DNA from: Parasedimentitalea denitrificans
GTDB taxonomy: Bacteria; Pseudomonadota; Alphaproteobacteria; Rhodobacterales; Rhodobacteraceae
DNA length: 64,000 bases
NCBI RefSeq assembly: GCF_011813015.1
Contig: NZ_QHLQ01000008.1
Location: 62,001-126,000 of the forward strand
Direction of reading: 5' to 3'
In this document: positions 9,008 through 17,968 of the stretch, one piece after another
Layout: every line of letters begins with the position of its first letter
How positions within the stretch are numbered: position 1 is the stretch's first letter
Translations under genes and position numbers: made by a program
The notes under the pieces: model-generated
What the model saw: only the letters and a program-made list of their open reading frames with translations
The model's database searches: none
Told to the model about the DNA's origin: nothing

Positions 9008-10474
9008 CTAGCCCCGCTGAGGACCCTTTAGGTGTTTGCGCAGCTTGCTTGGCGGCGCTTTCTTGCGGCCCTTAAAGGGGTTCTTGTCATTCTGCGACCG
9101 CAGGGTCAGTCGAATGGGCGTGCCCGGCATGTCAAAACCTACGCGCAATCCGTTGACCAGATAGCGCTTATAGCTTTCCGGCATTTTGTCCGGGTGTGAA
9201 CACATCACGACAAACCCTGGCGGGCGTGTTTTGGCCTGTGTCATATAGCGCAGCTTGATGCGTTTGCCCTGCGGCGCGGGCGGTGGGTGCTGTTCCAGCA
9301 TGCCAACCAGCCAGCGGTTTAGGGCTGCGGTTGGGATTCGGCGATTCCAGACATCATGCGCCCGCATGATGGCCTCTTGCAGGCGATCCAACCCACGACC
9401 AGTTTTGGCCGAGACTGTAATCAACGGTGCGCCCTTTAGCTGGGGCAGCAACCGGGCAAAGGATTCTTTCAGCTCACGCAGCTTTTCCTGCTTGTTGTCC
9501 TCGATGTCCCACTTGTTGACAGCGACAATAACAGCCCGCCCCTCGCGTTCGGCCAAGTCAGCAATTCGCAGGTCTTGCTGTTCAAACGGAATGTCAGCAT
9601 CCAGCAGAACAACAACCACCTCGGCGAACTTAACCGCGCGCAGACCATCCGAGACCGAAAGCTTCTCCAGCTTCTCCTGCACCTTGGCTTTCTTTCGCAT
9701 ACCAGCGGTATCAAAGATCCGCATCGGCACGCCGCCCCATTCGATCCGCAAGGAAATCGCATCGCGGGTGATCCCTGCCTCGGGACCAGTCAGCAGGCGC
9801 TCTTCACCCAGGATCTTGTTGATCAGGGTTGATTTACCAGCGTTGGGGCGCCCCACCACGGCAACCTGAAGCGGCTTGGCGTTGGTGGGCATCGGGACTG
9901 AATAGTCCTCTTCGTCGTCGCTGTCCTCGTCCAGATCAACGTCAACCTCGGGGGTGTCATCGACCGCATCTTTTTCGAACTGATCAGCCAGCGGCATGAT
10001 CTGAGAATAGAGATCATTCAGACCTTCACCATGTTCGGCAGACAGGCGGATCGGCTCACCCAGCCCCAGCGCATAGGCTTCGATCACACCCGCATCAGCG
10101 GCGGCACCTTCGCCCTTGTTGGCAGCCAAAATGACGTGGGCAGATTTCTTACGCAGAATTTCAGCGAACATTTCGTCGGTTGGTGTCACGCCAACCCGTG
10201 CATCGATCATGAACAAGCAAATGTCTGCCATTTCAACCGCACGTTCTGTCAGGCGACGCATCCGGCCCTGCAGTGAGTCATCGGTCGCATCTTCCAGACC
10301 CGCAGAATCAACCACGGTAAAGCGAAGGTCGCCCAGCTTGGCCTCGCCTTCGCGCAGATCACGAGTCACGCCAGGCTGGTCATCGACCAAGGCCAGCTTT
10401 TTACCGACAAGACGGTTGAACAGGGTGGATTTGCCCACGTTCGGGCGGCCCACAATGGCGAGGGTGAAGGACAT
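9008..10474 (-). CDS. der: ribosome biogenesis GTPase Der (EngA)
   Basis: A 488-residue protein with the two tandem GTPase domains that define Der, which acts in 50S ribosomal subunit assembly. The first P-loop GRPNVGKS is at residues 9-16; the second domain starts with [10 protein letters not shown] near 205 and contains DTAGMRKK and NKWDIE. A C-terminal KH-like domain (from about 385) ends in a basic tail rich in lysine and proline. An acidic linker (many D and E, about 175-195) joins the two GTPase domains. I take the ATG at 10474 over a GTG three codons earlier. It is the third gene of yfgM-bamB-der, the same order as in E. coli. Confidence 0.97.
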   Translation of the reverse strand: MSFTLAIVGRPNVGKSTLFNRLVGKKLALVDDQPGVTRDLREGEAKLGDLRFTVVDSAGLEDATDDSLQGRMRRLTERAVEMADICLFMIDARVGVTPTDEMFAEILRKKSAHVILAANKGEGAAADAGVIEAYALGLGEPIRLSAEHGEGLNDLYSQIMPLADQFEKDAVDDTPEVDVDLDEDSDDEEDYSVPMPTNAKPLQVAVVGRPNAGKSTLINKILGEERLLTGPEAGITRDAISLRIEWGGVPMRIFDTAGMRKKAKVQEKLEKLSVSDGLRAVKFAEVVVVLLDADIPFEQQDLRIADLAEREGRAVIVAVNKWDIEDNKQEKLRELKESFARLLPQLKGAPLITVSAKTGRGLDRLQEAIMRAHDVWNRRIPTAALNRWLVGMLEQHPPPAPQGKRIKLRYMTQAKTRPPGFVVMCSHPDKMPESYKRYLVNGLRVGFDMPGTPIRLTLRSQNDKNPFKGRKKAPPSKLRKHLKGPQRG

Positions 10475-10522
10475 CAGATACACTTTCAGCGATTCAGATG
10501 CGCCCCATAGCGCATTCTGGCG

Positions 10523-11836
10523 TCAACGGAAAGCGTGCAATTCGCCTTTTGTCGATACCACGTACAAGGTTTTGCCTACGACGATGGGTGCTGTGGTTGC
10601 GCCACCGGGCACTTCGACCGTGCGTACTAGGCTGCCATTTTCGGGATTGAACAGACGCAATAGACCATCATTTGAGGCCACAACAACATTGCCACCCGCC
10701 AGCACCGGGCCATAGTGAGCCACAATCGCGCTGCGCTTTCCGGGCTTGTCTTTTAGGTAGCTGGGTAGCTTTACAGCCCAGATCACTTCGCCGGTGTTCG
10801 CATCCAGACGCAAAAGACGACCCAGATCGCTGACTTGGAACAAGCTGCCACCAACAGGCCATACCGGTCCTGTTGCGCCCTCACGCGCAGTCCAGATACG
10901 GCTGCCGTCTTCAAGGTCAAACGCCACCGTGCGTCCCGAATGGTTGCCGACATATGCGCGACGACCGACGACAACAGGTCCACCTGTGACATCACCAATA
11001 CGGGCAGTGCTGTGTCCAACACGCTTGCCTGCAACAGAGGCGCTCCAGCGACGCAAGCCGCCGTTACGGAATGTCGCAGACAAATCGCCTGAACCAAAGG
11101 CAAAGATTGCCAAGTCAGACGTCAGGGCCGGCGCAGGGCCACCCAGTACGTTGGATGGGCTGGGTGTTGCTGCAATCTGCCAAGCGATCCGGCCATCCTT
11201 GGTGTTAATGGCCCATCCGGTGTCATCTCCGGCAACCAGATATACCAGCCCGTTGCCAACACTTGGTTGACCCGAACCTGTCGCTTCCAGCTTTTGACGC
11301 CAGATTTGTTTGCCGCTGGTTGCGTTCAACGCCGTCAACACGCCGTAGCCGGACGAGACGTATACAACACCCTCATGAAACGCGAGACCACCGCCCGTTG
11401 CACCACCGTCAGCCGAAGGCACTACATCAGTCGTCCACAGAACCTGCCCCGAGGGTGAGATCGCAGAAACCTGAACGCCGCTATCCAGCGTATAGATGCG
11501 GCCGTCGCCAACAACCGGTGTGGCCGTGATACGGTTGCGGCGTTCATCGCCTTTCCCAATCGAGGCTGACCAAATCCGCTGTGGCGCGGCACTTAGCGCC
11601 GGATGCGCTGTGCGATAGGCCTCAATCCCGTGGCTTTGCTGCCAGGCAGAATTGGCGCTTTGCTGTGGCAATGAAATCGCACGTGACTCGTTTACCAACC
11701 TGACGGAAGAACCCTCGCGAAGATGCTCGCGCTCGCCCTGTAGAATGACCTCGGGCTCTTTGCAGGCGGCCAAGGTCAGCAGCAAAGCGCCGCCAAGCAG
11801 GGTCAACCCTGCTCTAGAGGTATTAGTTGCTGACAT
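10523..11836 (-). CDS. bamB: outer membrane assembly lipoprotein BamB-like (PQQ-type beta-propeller)
   Basis: A 437-residue lipoprotein: a signal peptide ends in a lipobox TLAAC at about residues 21-25, so the cysteine would be acylated. The rest is built of repeated beta-propeller blades with phrases such as LDSGVQVSAISPSG, LTALNATSGKQIW and AVNTKDGR-like blade turns, as in the PQQ-repeat proteins. With der downstream and yfgM upstream it fits BamB, the scaffold of the BamABCDE complex that inserts outer membrane proteins. Of two adjacent ATGs I prefer the second (11836), which leaves better spacing from AGGG. An unrelated PQQ-repeat protein is the alternative, made unlikely by the neighbours. 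Confidence 0.9.
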   Translation of the reverse strand: MSATNTSRAGLTLLGGALLLTLAACKEPEVILQGEREHLREGSSVRLVNESRAISLPQQSANSAWQQSHGIEAYRTAHPALSAAPQRIWSASIGKGDERRNRITATPVVGDGRIYTLDSGVQVSAISPSGQVLWTTDVVPSADGGATGGGLAFHEGVVYVSSGYGVLTALNATSGKQIWRQKLEATGSGQPSVGNGLVYLVAGDDTGWAINTKDGRIAWQIAATPSPSNVLGGPAPALTSDLAIFAFGSGDLSATFRNGGLRRWSASVAGKRVGHSTARIGDVTGGPVVVGRRAYVGNHSGRTVAFDLEDGSRIWTAREGATGPVWPVGGSLFQVSDLGRLLRLDANTGEVIWAVKLPSYLKDKPGKRSAIVAHYGPVLAGGNVVVASNDGLLRLFNPENGSLVRTVEVPGGATTAPIVVGKTLYVVSTKGELHAFR

Positions 11837-11894
11837 CATGCCCTGCCCCGTCTTCCAATTCGTATACCCGCGTCATTTACTGCGCGGTGTTTCG

Positions 11895-12566
11895 TTACCC
11901 TTGCGTGGTAGCCGTTAAATCCAGAGATCCACCCAGGGCTACAATCACTTGGCGTGCACGATCTTGCAAGTCTGCACTGACTTCGGCGTCCTCGATGATG
12001 CCCCGCAAACGTGCAATAGCAGCTTCGCTATTGCCTTCAGCTATTTCGATCAGCGCCAGTTGCTCTTGTGCCAACAGTCGAAGCGGCGCACCAGGTTTCG
12101 CCAATGCTTCGTATTGGATCCGACGGTCCTGAGCCGACAGGCTTTCTTGCTGCAGACCCAGTGATTTGAATGCTGCAATGTCGCGATAGATTGGCGCTAG
12201 ATCGCCATTGGTCGAAATTTCAGCCAGCAGTTTCACCGCGGCATCACCCTGATCAGAATTCGCAAGCGCACCCGCTTGCAACATCTTCAGAATGACATCA
12301 CCGCCCGGTGTCTCGGCACTGATTGTTGCCAGGGCTTCGGCGCGCATGTCGGTCTCATTTTCCGCCAGCGCTGCAATCACCTCGTCGCCCAGCTTCTCGG
12401 CTGCTGCCGAAACTTTGGCCCGGTCATATTCACGATATGCAGCCCCGCCAACAATCGTGATTACGACAGCAGCGCCAATCCAGCCATATCGTTTCATCAT
12501 CAGGAACAATCGGTCGCGGCGTACCTCTTCGGTTACCTCGTCGATAAAACTATCAGTATCGCTCAT
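11895..12566 (-). CDS. YfgM-like tetratricopeptide membrane protein
   Basis: A 223-residue protein with a cytoplasmic N-terminus, one membrane span at about residues 26-44 (YGWIGAAVVITIVGGAAY) and a helical periplasmic domain rich in alanine with weak tetratricopeptide pattern. This matches the YfgM / ancillary SecYEG translocon subunit family, which links the translocon to periplasmic chaperones. Its place just before bamB and der is the same as yfgM in E. coli. The ATG at 12566 has AGGGA at 8 bases; a TTG one codon earlier is possible. It is the first gene of the operon and has an unusually structured leader (12585-12674). Confidence 0.85.
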   Translation of the reverse strand: MSDTDSFIDEVTEEVRRDRLFLMMKRYGWIGAAVVITIVGGAAYREYDRAKVSAAAEKLGDEVIAALAENETDMRAEALATISAETPGGDVILKMLQAGALANSDQGDAAVKLLAEISTNGDLAPIYRDIAAFKSLGLQQESLSAQDRRIQYEALAKPGAPLRLLAQEQLALIEIAEGNSEAAIARLRGIIEDAEVSADLQDRARQVIVALGGSLDLTATTQG

Positions 12567-12584
12567 CAATTCGTCCCTGGTAGG

Positions 12585-12674
12585 CCCGGATTACGCCGGG
12601 GAATTCTCTCTCAATTCCCTCTCTTACCGTGCCTGAGAGAGCAAGCCAAGAGGGGCGTTTACCGGCCCGCTTGC
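12585..12674 (-). promoter_or_regulatory. structured 5' leader of yfgM-bamB-der with competing pairings
   Basis: Read on the minus strand, the 110 bases before yfgM contain nested inverted repeats: GCAAGC/GCTTGC (12669-12674 with 12641-12646); CTCTCT/AGAGAG (12636-12641 with 12619-12624); GGGAATT/AATTCCC, a perfect 7-bp stem with a 7-base loop (12599-12619); and CCCGG/CCGGG (12585-12600). The loop of the 7-bp hairpin reads GAGAGAG and, with one flanking base, pairs perfectly over 8 bases with the upstream CTCTCTCA (12634-12641), so a pseudoknot competes with the local hairpin. Such exclusive pairings suggest an attenuator or translational switch; no ligand or protein can be inferred. Confidence 0.5.
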
Positions 12675-12711
12675 TGAGGGTAGTCAAGAAATGCAATAAT
12701 TTGTGTACTGA

Positions 12712-12726
12712 ACTAATCGGTTTAGT
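12712..12726. promoter_or_regulatory. inverted repeat ACTAA-N5-TTAGT in the divergent yfgM / RND-pump region
   Basis: The 15 bases ACTAATCGGTTTAGT are an inverted repeat with 5-bp arms, 122 bases upstream of the efflux adaptor gene and about 150 from yfgM. Size and symmetry resemble operators of TetR- or MarR-type repressors that often control RND pumps, but no such regulator is encoded beside the pump, so the assignment is only a possibility. Confidence 0.35.
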
Positions 12727-12847
12727 CTGGACAATGTAGATTTCGTTCCTATGTCTATGCAGCCAACTGACCCCCTGTGGGATTTATTTACCCCATTGCG
12801 GGATAATCTAAGGGTCCATCCGGACCGACATTACTTGAAAAGGGCCT

Positions 12848-14098
12848 ATGATGCGCTTGATTCCATTGCTGACCGCCATCGTGGTGACAGCCAGTCTTTA
12901 TATGCTGGTGATTGAACGCGACGCGCTAATGGCGTTTGCACGCGGTGAAAACCCGCAAGAGTCGATCGAAATTTCAGATGACGCTGCGGAAATTTCTTCC
13001 GAGGCCATTGCGGAGGTTGCCGAGAACCGGATCGGTGTTGTTGCCCTTCGCAGCGAATCTCGTGCAATCGACAGTGCAGTCATCCTGCGAGGTCAGACAC
13101 AGGCCGCCCGTCAGGTTGCGGTGCGCGCCGAAACATCCGCAACAGTCATCTCTGAGCCACTGCGCAAGGGTGCCCAGGTTAAAATGGGTGACCTGCTCTG
13201 CAGACTTGATACCGGGACCCGTCAAGCCGCAATGCTAGAGGCACAGGCCCGCCTGTCCGAAGCCCGCTCTCGCGTCCCCGAGGCCGAGGCTCGCTTGGAC
13301 GAGGCTCGCGCCCGGTTGAAAGAAGCACAAATCAACAACAATGCCTCGCAGAAACTGTCCGAAGGCGGCTATGTCTCCGACACACGCCTTGCCGCGACGC
13401 AAGCATCCGAGCGTGCAGCAATCGCAGGTATCGCGGCGGCGGAAACCGGATTGCAGACTACCAGCGCTGGCATCGAATCCGCTGTGGCCGCCGTTGCAGC
13501 CGCCCAGAAAGAGATCGACCGGCTTACTATTACAGCCCCGTTTGACGGATTACTGGAAAGCGACTCGGCGGAATTGGGCAGTCTGATGCAGCCTGGCAGC
13601 CTCTGCGCCACTGTTATTCAACTCGACACCATCAAAGTTGTTGGTTTTGTTCCAGAAACTGAGGTCAACCGGATCCAGGTTGGCGCAATGGCCGGGGCTG
13701 AACTGGCCGCTGGTCAGCGTGTTCAGGGACAGGTTACCTTCCTGAGTCGTTCGGCTGATCCAACCACCCGCACTTTTGAGGTACAGATCACCGTTGATAA
13801 CGCTGACCTGTCGATCCGTGATGGTCAAACCGCCGATATCGCCATCTCAGCCCCAGGTGAACGTGCGCACAAGCTGCCGCAATCCTCGCTTACACTGAAC
13901 AATGAGGGTCAGCTGGGTGTTCGGGTGGTCAACGACGCTCAAATCGTCGCCTTCTACCCAGTCAAACTGGTGCGCGACGAGGCCGATGGCGTCTGGGTGT
14001 CGGGACTGCCCGAGCAAGCTGATGTCATTGTTGTCGGTCAGGACTTTGTCGTTGCCGGTGTCCCGGTCAAGCCGACATACCGTGAGGCTGCGCAATGA
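12848..14098 (+). CDS. RND efflux periplasmic adaptor subunit (HlyD/MFP family)
   Basis: A 416-residue membrane fusion protein that would bridge an RND pump and an outer-membrane channel. An N-terminal signal anchor (about 5-22) is followed by a barrel-sandwich/lipoyl half motif around residues 90-115 (AQVKMGDLLCRLDTG), an alanine- and glutamate-rich alpha hairpin about 120-210, the second lipoyl half LTITAPFDGLLE near 225, and a beta-barrel domain. Two ATGs are adjacent at 12848 and 12851; AAAAGGG upstream spaces better to the second. The stop overlaps the permease start by four bases (ATGA), so both are translated together. No TolC-like gene is nearby; a general outer-membrane channel is probably shared. 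Confidence 0.93.
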   Translation: MMRLIPLLTAIVVTASLYMLVIERDALMAFARGENPQESIEISDDAAEISSEAIAEVAENRIGVVALRSESRAIDSAVILRGQTQAARQVAVRAETSATVISEPLRKGAQVKMGDLLCRLDTGTRQAAMLEAQARLSEARSRVPEAEARLDEARARLKEAQINNNASQKLSEGGYVSDTRLAATQASERAAIAGIAAAETGLQTTSAGIESAVAAVAAAQKEIDRLTITAPFDGLLESDSAELGSLMQPGSLCATVIQLDTIKVVGFVPETEVNRIQVGAMAGAELAAGQRVQGQVTFLSRSADPTTRTFEVQITVDNADLSIRDGQTADIAISAPGERAHKLPQSSLTLNNEGQLGVRVVNDAQIVAFYPVKLVRDEADGVWVSGLPEQADVIVVGQDFVVAGVPVKPTYREAAQ

Positions 14099-17000
14099 TC
14101 GGACTAGTCAACTGGGCCGCCGAACGGGCCCGAATGGTCATAGCATTTATTATCATCTCCATTCTGGTGGGGGGCTTCGCCTATTCCAGCCTTCCTAAAG
14201 AGGGCGAGCCGGACATCGAAATTCCTGCCTTGTTCATTTCGGTCCCCTTCCCCGGCATTTCTGCCGTCGACGCCGAAAGCCTACTGGTCAAGGTGATGGA
14301 AACCGAATTGGCCGACCTTGACGGGTTGGACAAGATGAGCTCCACCGCAGCCGAAGGTTATGCCGGTGTCGCACTCGAATTTGATTTCGGCTGGGACAAA
14401 ACCGCTGTCATCGCTGATGTGCGTGATGCGATGAACTCGGCTGCTGCTGATTTTCCCGATGGGGCCGAATCCTACACCATCAACGAAATCAACTTCTCTG
14501 AGTTCCCGATTGTCATCGTCAACCTGACAGGCGATGTGCCCGAACGGACCATGGCGCGCATTGCCAAGGATCTGCAGGACGATTTCGAATCGATTGATTC
14601 GGTACTGGAAGCCGGGATTGCCGGTAACCGCGACGAAATGGTCGAGGTTCTGATCGATCCATTGCGGCTAGAGGCGTATAACGTCACGGCGCTGGAACTG
14701 ATCAATGTGGTGCGCAACAACAACCAGCTAATCGCGGCCGGCGAAGTTGAGACCGATCAGGGTACGTTTTCTGTTACCATCCCATCGTCGTTTCACGACG
14801 TCAGCGACATCTACACCCTGCCCGTCAAGATCAACGGCGACCGTGTGGTGACGCTGGGAGAGCTGGCTGAGATCAATTTCACCTTTGAAGACCGCAAAGG
14901 CACAGCCCGTTTTGATGGCGACAACACCGTTGCGCTGCAGGTGGTGAAACGCAAAGGGTTCAACCTGATCGACACTGTGGATCAGGTAAAGGCCACCCTT
15001 GCCGAGGCACAGGAAAACTGGCCCGAAGAACTGCAAGCCGCTGTTACTGTGGGCACCTCAAACGACCAAAGCCGTGTTGTTGGCTCTATGGTTCGCCAGC
15101 TGGAAGGCTCGGTTCTGACGGCTGTTGCACTGGTGATGATCGTGATCCTTGCCTCACTTGGTAGCCGCGCCGCGTTTCTGGTGGGCTTTGCCATTCCGAC
15201 CTCGTTCCTGCTGTGCTTTGCCTTCCTTGCCCTGATGGGGATCACCATTTCAAACATGGTGATGTTTGGTCTGATCCTGGCCGTGGGGATGCTAGTGGAC
15301 GGCGCGATTGTGGTGGTGGAATACGCTGACAAGCGCATCAAACAGGGCATCGGCCCAATGCACGCATATGTCGAGGCGGCACAGCGTATGTTCTGGCCTG
15401 TTGTTTCCTCAACTGCCACGACTCTTTGTGCTTTCCTGCCTATGCTGTTCTGGCCCGGCGTTCCGGGTGAGTTCATGAGCATGCTGCCGATCACACTGAT
15501 CTTCGTTCTGTCAGCCTCTCTGCTGGTGGCCCTGATCTATCTGCCGGTCGTCGGTGGTGTATCGGGCCGGATGAGCCGGGTGTTTGAACACCTGTCAGAC
15601 GGCTTGCGTGCTGTTTTGCCATGGTGGATCCGTGTTCCACTGGTGCCATTGCCAATGTACGGTATGTTTGTCGGCGCCATGCAGATGCTGAACCCGGATT
15701 ACATCCTGCCCGAAGGCAGCACAGGTGTTGCACCGCTGCTGGCAGGCGCCCTGTTGTTGATCCTGTCCGCCTTTGCCGCCTCGGTGGTTTTGGGTGCCGC
15801 TGGGATTCAACGCCGTGAAAAAGCTATTGAGCCCGGGTATCACCACACGGGTTTCGGCTATTTCATCAAATTCATCGTCGGCAACCCTGTAATGCCAATC
15901 GTGACGGTTGGCGCGGTTGGGTTTGCCATTATGACCGTGTTCGGTGCCTTTAGCGAAAACAACAACGGTGTTGAGTTCTTTGTCGATACCGAGCCAGAGC
16001 AGGCCACTGTTTATGTGCGTGCTCGCGGCAATACTTCACTGGCTGAAAACGACTTGTTGGTTAAAGAAGTTGAAGAGGTCATTTCAGCCCACCCCGCCGT
16101 GATCAACGTCTTTGCCTTCGCTGGCGAAGGTGGTCTGGACACAGGTGGTCCCGGTGGCGGTCAGTCACCAGCGGACACGGTTGGCCAGGTTCAGTTCGAA
16201 ATCATCGCCTGGGAAGATCGTCCAACGCAGTCTGAAGCCTGGTTCTTTGGCCTGCTGAACCGTCGCGTTACAGCCACCGACTTTGACGGCAAAACCGTGA
16301 TCGCAGAGCTTGAAGCAGAGCTGGCAAAATTGCCTGGTTTCATTGCCGAGATGGCGGTACTGGAACAGGGGCCCGGTTCGGGAAAACCGATCCATCTACG
16401 TATCAAAGGTGATGGATGGGACGACCTGACAACAGCAACACTGGCGGCGCGGGCTCACTTTGAAGAAACCCCCGGCCTGATCCTGATCGAAGACAGCCTG
16501 CCCCTGCCCGGCATTGACTGGCAGATCAACGTAGACGTTGAAGAAGCTGGCCGATTTGGCGCGGATGTGGCAACCGTCGGTGCGATGGTTCAACTGGTAA
16601 CCCGTGGTATCCTGCTGGACACCATGCGGGTCGACAGTTCGGATGAAGAGATCGAAATCCGGGTACGCCTGCCAGAGCAGGACCGGGTGCTGTCAACGCT
16701 CGACAACCTCAAACTGCGGACTGCAGACGGGTTGGTGCCTTTGTCAAACTTCATCACACGCCAGCCGGTTCCCAAACTGGCCGAAATCAGCCGCGTGGAA
16801 CAGCAACGGTATTTTGATGTCAAAGCTGACGTCGCACCGGGCCTGCAAAAGCTGATTGGGGCTGATCCCGAAACGGGCGAAGACATGCGCTTGGGCTTGT
16901 TTGTTGCGGTAGCTGAAGGCGCCACTGCCAACGGCGACGTGTTTGATGGTCCGGGTGGCATCCAGCTAGAGCTGGTTCAGCTGACTGGCGCGACTTCGAA

Positions 17001-17889
17001 TGAACAGTTGCATCAGGCGATCGAGGATGGCGCACGGTTCGCACCAGTGAATGCAAATGAGCGGATCGAGGTGCTGACCGAATGGCTCGACACCAATCCC
17101 CTGCCCTCGGCTGTTACCCACGAATGGACCGGTGACCAAGAGGAACAGGCTGAATCCGGTGCCTTCCTGATGAACGCCTTTGCCGGTGCGCTGGGACTGA
17201 TGTTCGTGATCCTGCTGGCGCAGTTCAACTCGTTCTACAACTCGATCTTGGTGCTGCTGGCGGTGGTCTTGTCCACCACTGGTGTGCTGATCGGTATGAT
17301 GGTGATGGGGCAGTCGTTCTCGATCATCATGACGGGTACGGGCATCGTGGCGCTGGCCGGGATTGTGGTGAACAACAACATTGTGTTGATCGACACCTAT
17401 CAGGAATTCAGCCAGCGTATGCCCCGGATCGAGGCGATCATTCGCACTGCCGAGGCTCGGATTCGTCCGGTGCTGCTGACCACGATTACCACAATGGCCG
17501 GTCTGGCCCCGATGATGTTTGGCCTCAGCCTTGATTTCATCGAAGGTGGTTATTCCATCAACAGCCCGACCTCGCTGTGGTGGAAACAGCTGGCAACGGC
17601 TGTGGTCTTTGGTTTGGGTATTGCGACGATCCTGACGCTGGTTGTGACGCCATCGATGTTGGCAATCCGCATCTGGCTGGGCACCTACCTGTCCTGGATG
17701 GGCCGTCTGCTGGCGCGACTGACTGGTGGTCGCTCTAGCCGAATCGCCCAAGACATGCGTCTGGCCCGTAAGGCACGTAAAATGCCGACAACGGAAATTC
17801 AGTGGGGGTCAGTTTCCGAAGCCCCACCTGAGCCCAAGGTCGAAGAAACGGAAAAGCCTAGCGGCCCAACGCTTCAAGCCGCTGAATAA
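14095..17889 (+). CDS. RND efflux transporter permease (AcrB/MexB-like, unusually long)
   Basis: A 1264-residue inner-membrane proton antiporter of the hydrophobe/amphiphile efflux RND type. The first span is at about residues 10-28, followed by a large periplasmic loop, spans TM2-6 from about 335 with VGMLVDGAIVVVEYADKR (about 398-415), the second periplasmic loop and TM8-12 near the C-terminus with GIVALAGIVVNNNIVLIDTY. Typical members are about 1030-1050 residues; this one has an extra hydrophobic insertion of about 100 residues after TM6 (about 500-600) and a hydrophilic tail of about 60 residues. The substrate is unknown. It is coupled to the adaptor gene by an ATGA overlap. Confidence 0.93.
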   Translation: MIGLVNWAAERARMVIAFIIISILVGGFAYSSLPKEGEPDIEIPALFISVPFPGISAVDAESLLVKVMETELADLDGLDKMSSTAAEGYAGVALEFDFGWDKTAVIADVRDAMNSAAADFPDGAESYTINEINFSEFPIVIVNLTGDVPERTMARIAKDLQDDFESIDSVLEAGIAGNRDEMVEVLIDPLRLEAYNVTALELINVVRNNNQLIAAGEVETDQGTFSVTIPSSFHDVSDIYTLPVKINGDRVVTLGELAEINFTFEDRKGTARFDGDNTVALQVVKRKGFNLIDTVDQVKATLAEAQENWPEELQAAVTVGTSNDQSRVVGSMVRQLEGSVLTAVALVMIVILASLGSRAAFLVGFAIPTSFLLCFAFLALMGITISNMVMFGLILAVGMLVDGAIVVVEYADKRIKQGIGPMHAYVEAAQRMFWPVVSSTATTLCAFLPMLFWPGVPGEFMSMLPITLIFVLSASLLVALIYLPVVGGVSGRMSRVFEHLSDGLRAVLPWWIRVPLVPLPMYGMFVGAMQMLNPDYILPEGSTGVAPLLAGALLLILSAFAASVVLGAAGIQRREKAIEPGYHHTGFGYFIKFIVGNPVMPIVTVGAVGFAIMTVFGAFSENNNGVEFFVDTEPEQATVYVRARGNTSLAENDLLVKEVEEVISAHPAVINVFAFAGEGGLDTGGPGGGQSPADTVGQVQFEIIAWEDRPTQSEAWFFGLLNRRVTATDFDGKTVIAELEAELAKLPGFIAEMAVLEQGPGSGKPIHLRIKGDGWDDLTTATLAARAHFEETPGLILIEDSLPLPGIDWQINVDVEEAGRFGADVATVGAMVQLVTRGILLDTMRVDSSDEEIEIRVRLPEQDRVLSTLDNLKLRTADGLVPLSNFITRQPVPKLAEISRVEQQRYFDVKADVAPGLQKLIGADPETGEDMRLGLFVAVAEGATANGDVFDGPGGIQLELVQLTGATSNEQLHQAIEDGARFAPVNANERIEVLTEWLDTNPLPSAVTHEWTGDQEEQAESGAFLMNAFAGALGLMFVILLAQFNSFYNSILVLLAVVLSTTGVLIGMMVMGQSFSIIMTGTGIVALAGIVVNNNIVLIDTYQEFSQRMPRIEAIIRTAEARIRPVLLTTITTMAGLAPMMFGLSLDFIEGGYSINSPTSLWWKQLATAVVFGLGIATILTLVVTPSMLAIRIWLGTYLSWMGRLLARLTGGRSSRIAQDMRLARKARKMPTTEIQWGSVSEAPPEPKVEETEKPSGPTLQAAE

Positions 17890-17898
17890 GCATAACAC

Positions 17899-17936
17899 AA
17901 ATCGGCCCCTGACATTGAAACGTCAGGGGCCGATTT
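17899..17936. terminator. bidirectional terminator between the RND permease and PLD genes
   Basis: A perfect 15-bp stem AAATCGGCCCCTGAC / GTCAGGGGCCGATTT with an 8-base loop lies 9 bases after the permease stop and about 30 bases before the end of the convergent phospholipase D gene. Flanking T and A tracts on both sides are short, but position and strength indicate a shared terminator. Confidence 0.82.
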
Positions 17937-17968
17937 GCATGTGACTGCCGATGTAACGCCGCATACCG

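Noticed and set aside
12599..12674. Glycine riboswitch before yfgM
   Set aside because: The minus strand reads CTCTCAGGCA followed by GG..AGAGGG, which resembles the 3' end of a glycine aptamer, but the conserved CCGAAGGGGC-type core and 5' GGAGAG are missing and the downstream genes have no link to glycine. An Infernal search with the glycine model would decide.
16966..17751. 261-codon minus-strand frame rich in His and Gln
   Set aside because: Antisense to the RND permease C-terminal spans; residue content is typical of a shadow frame.
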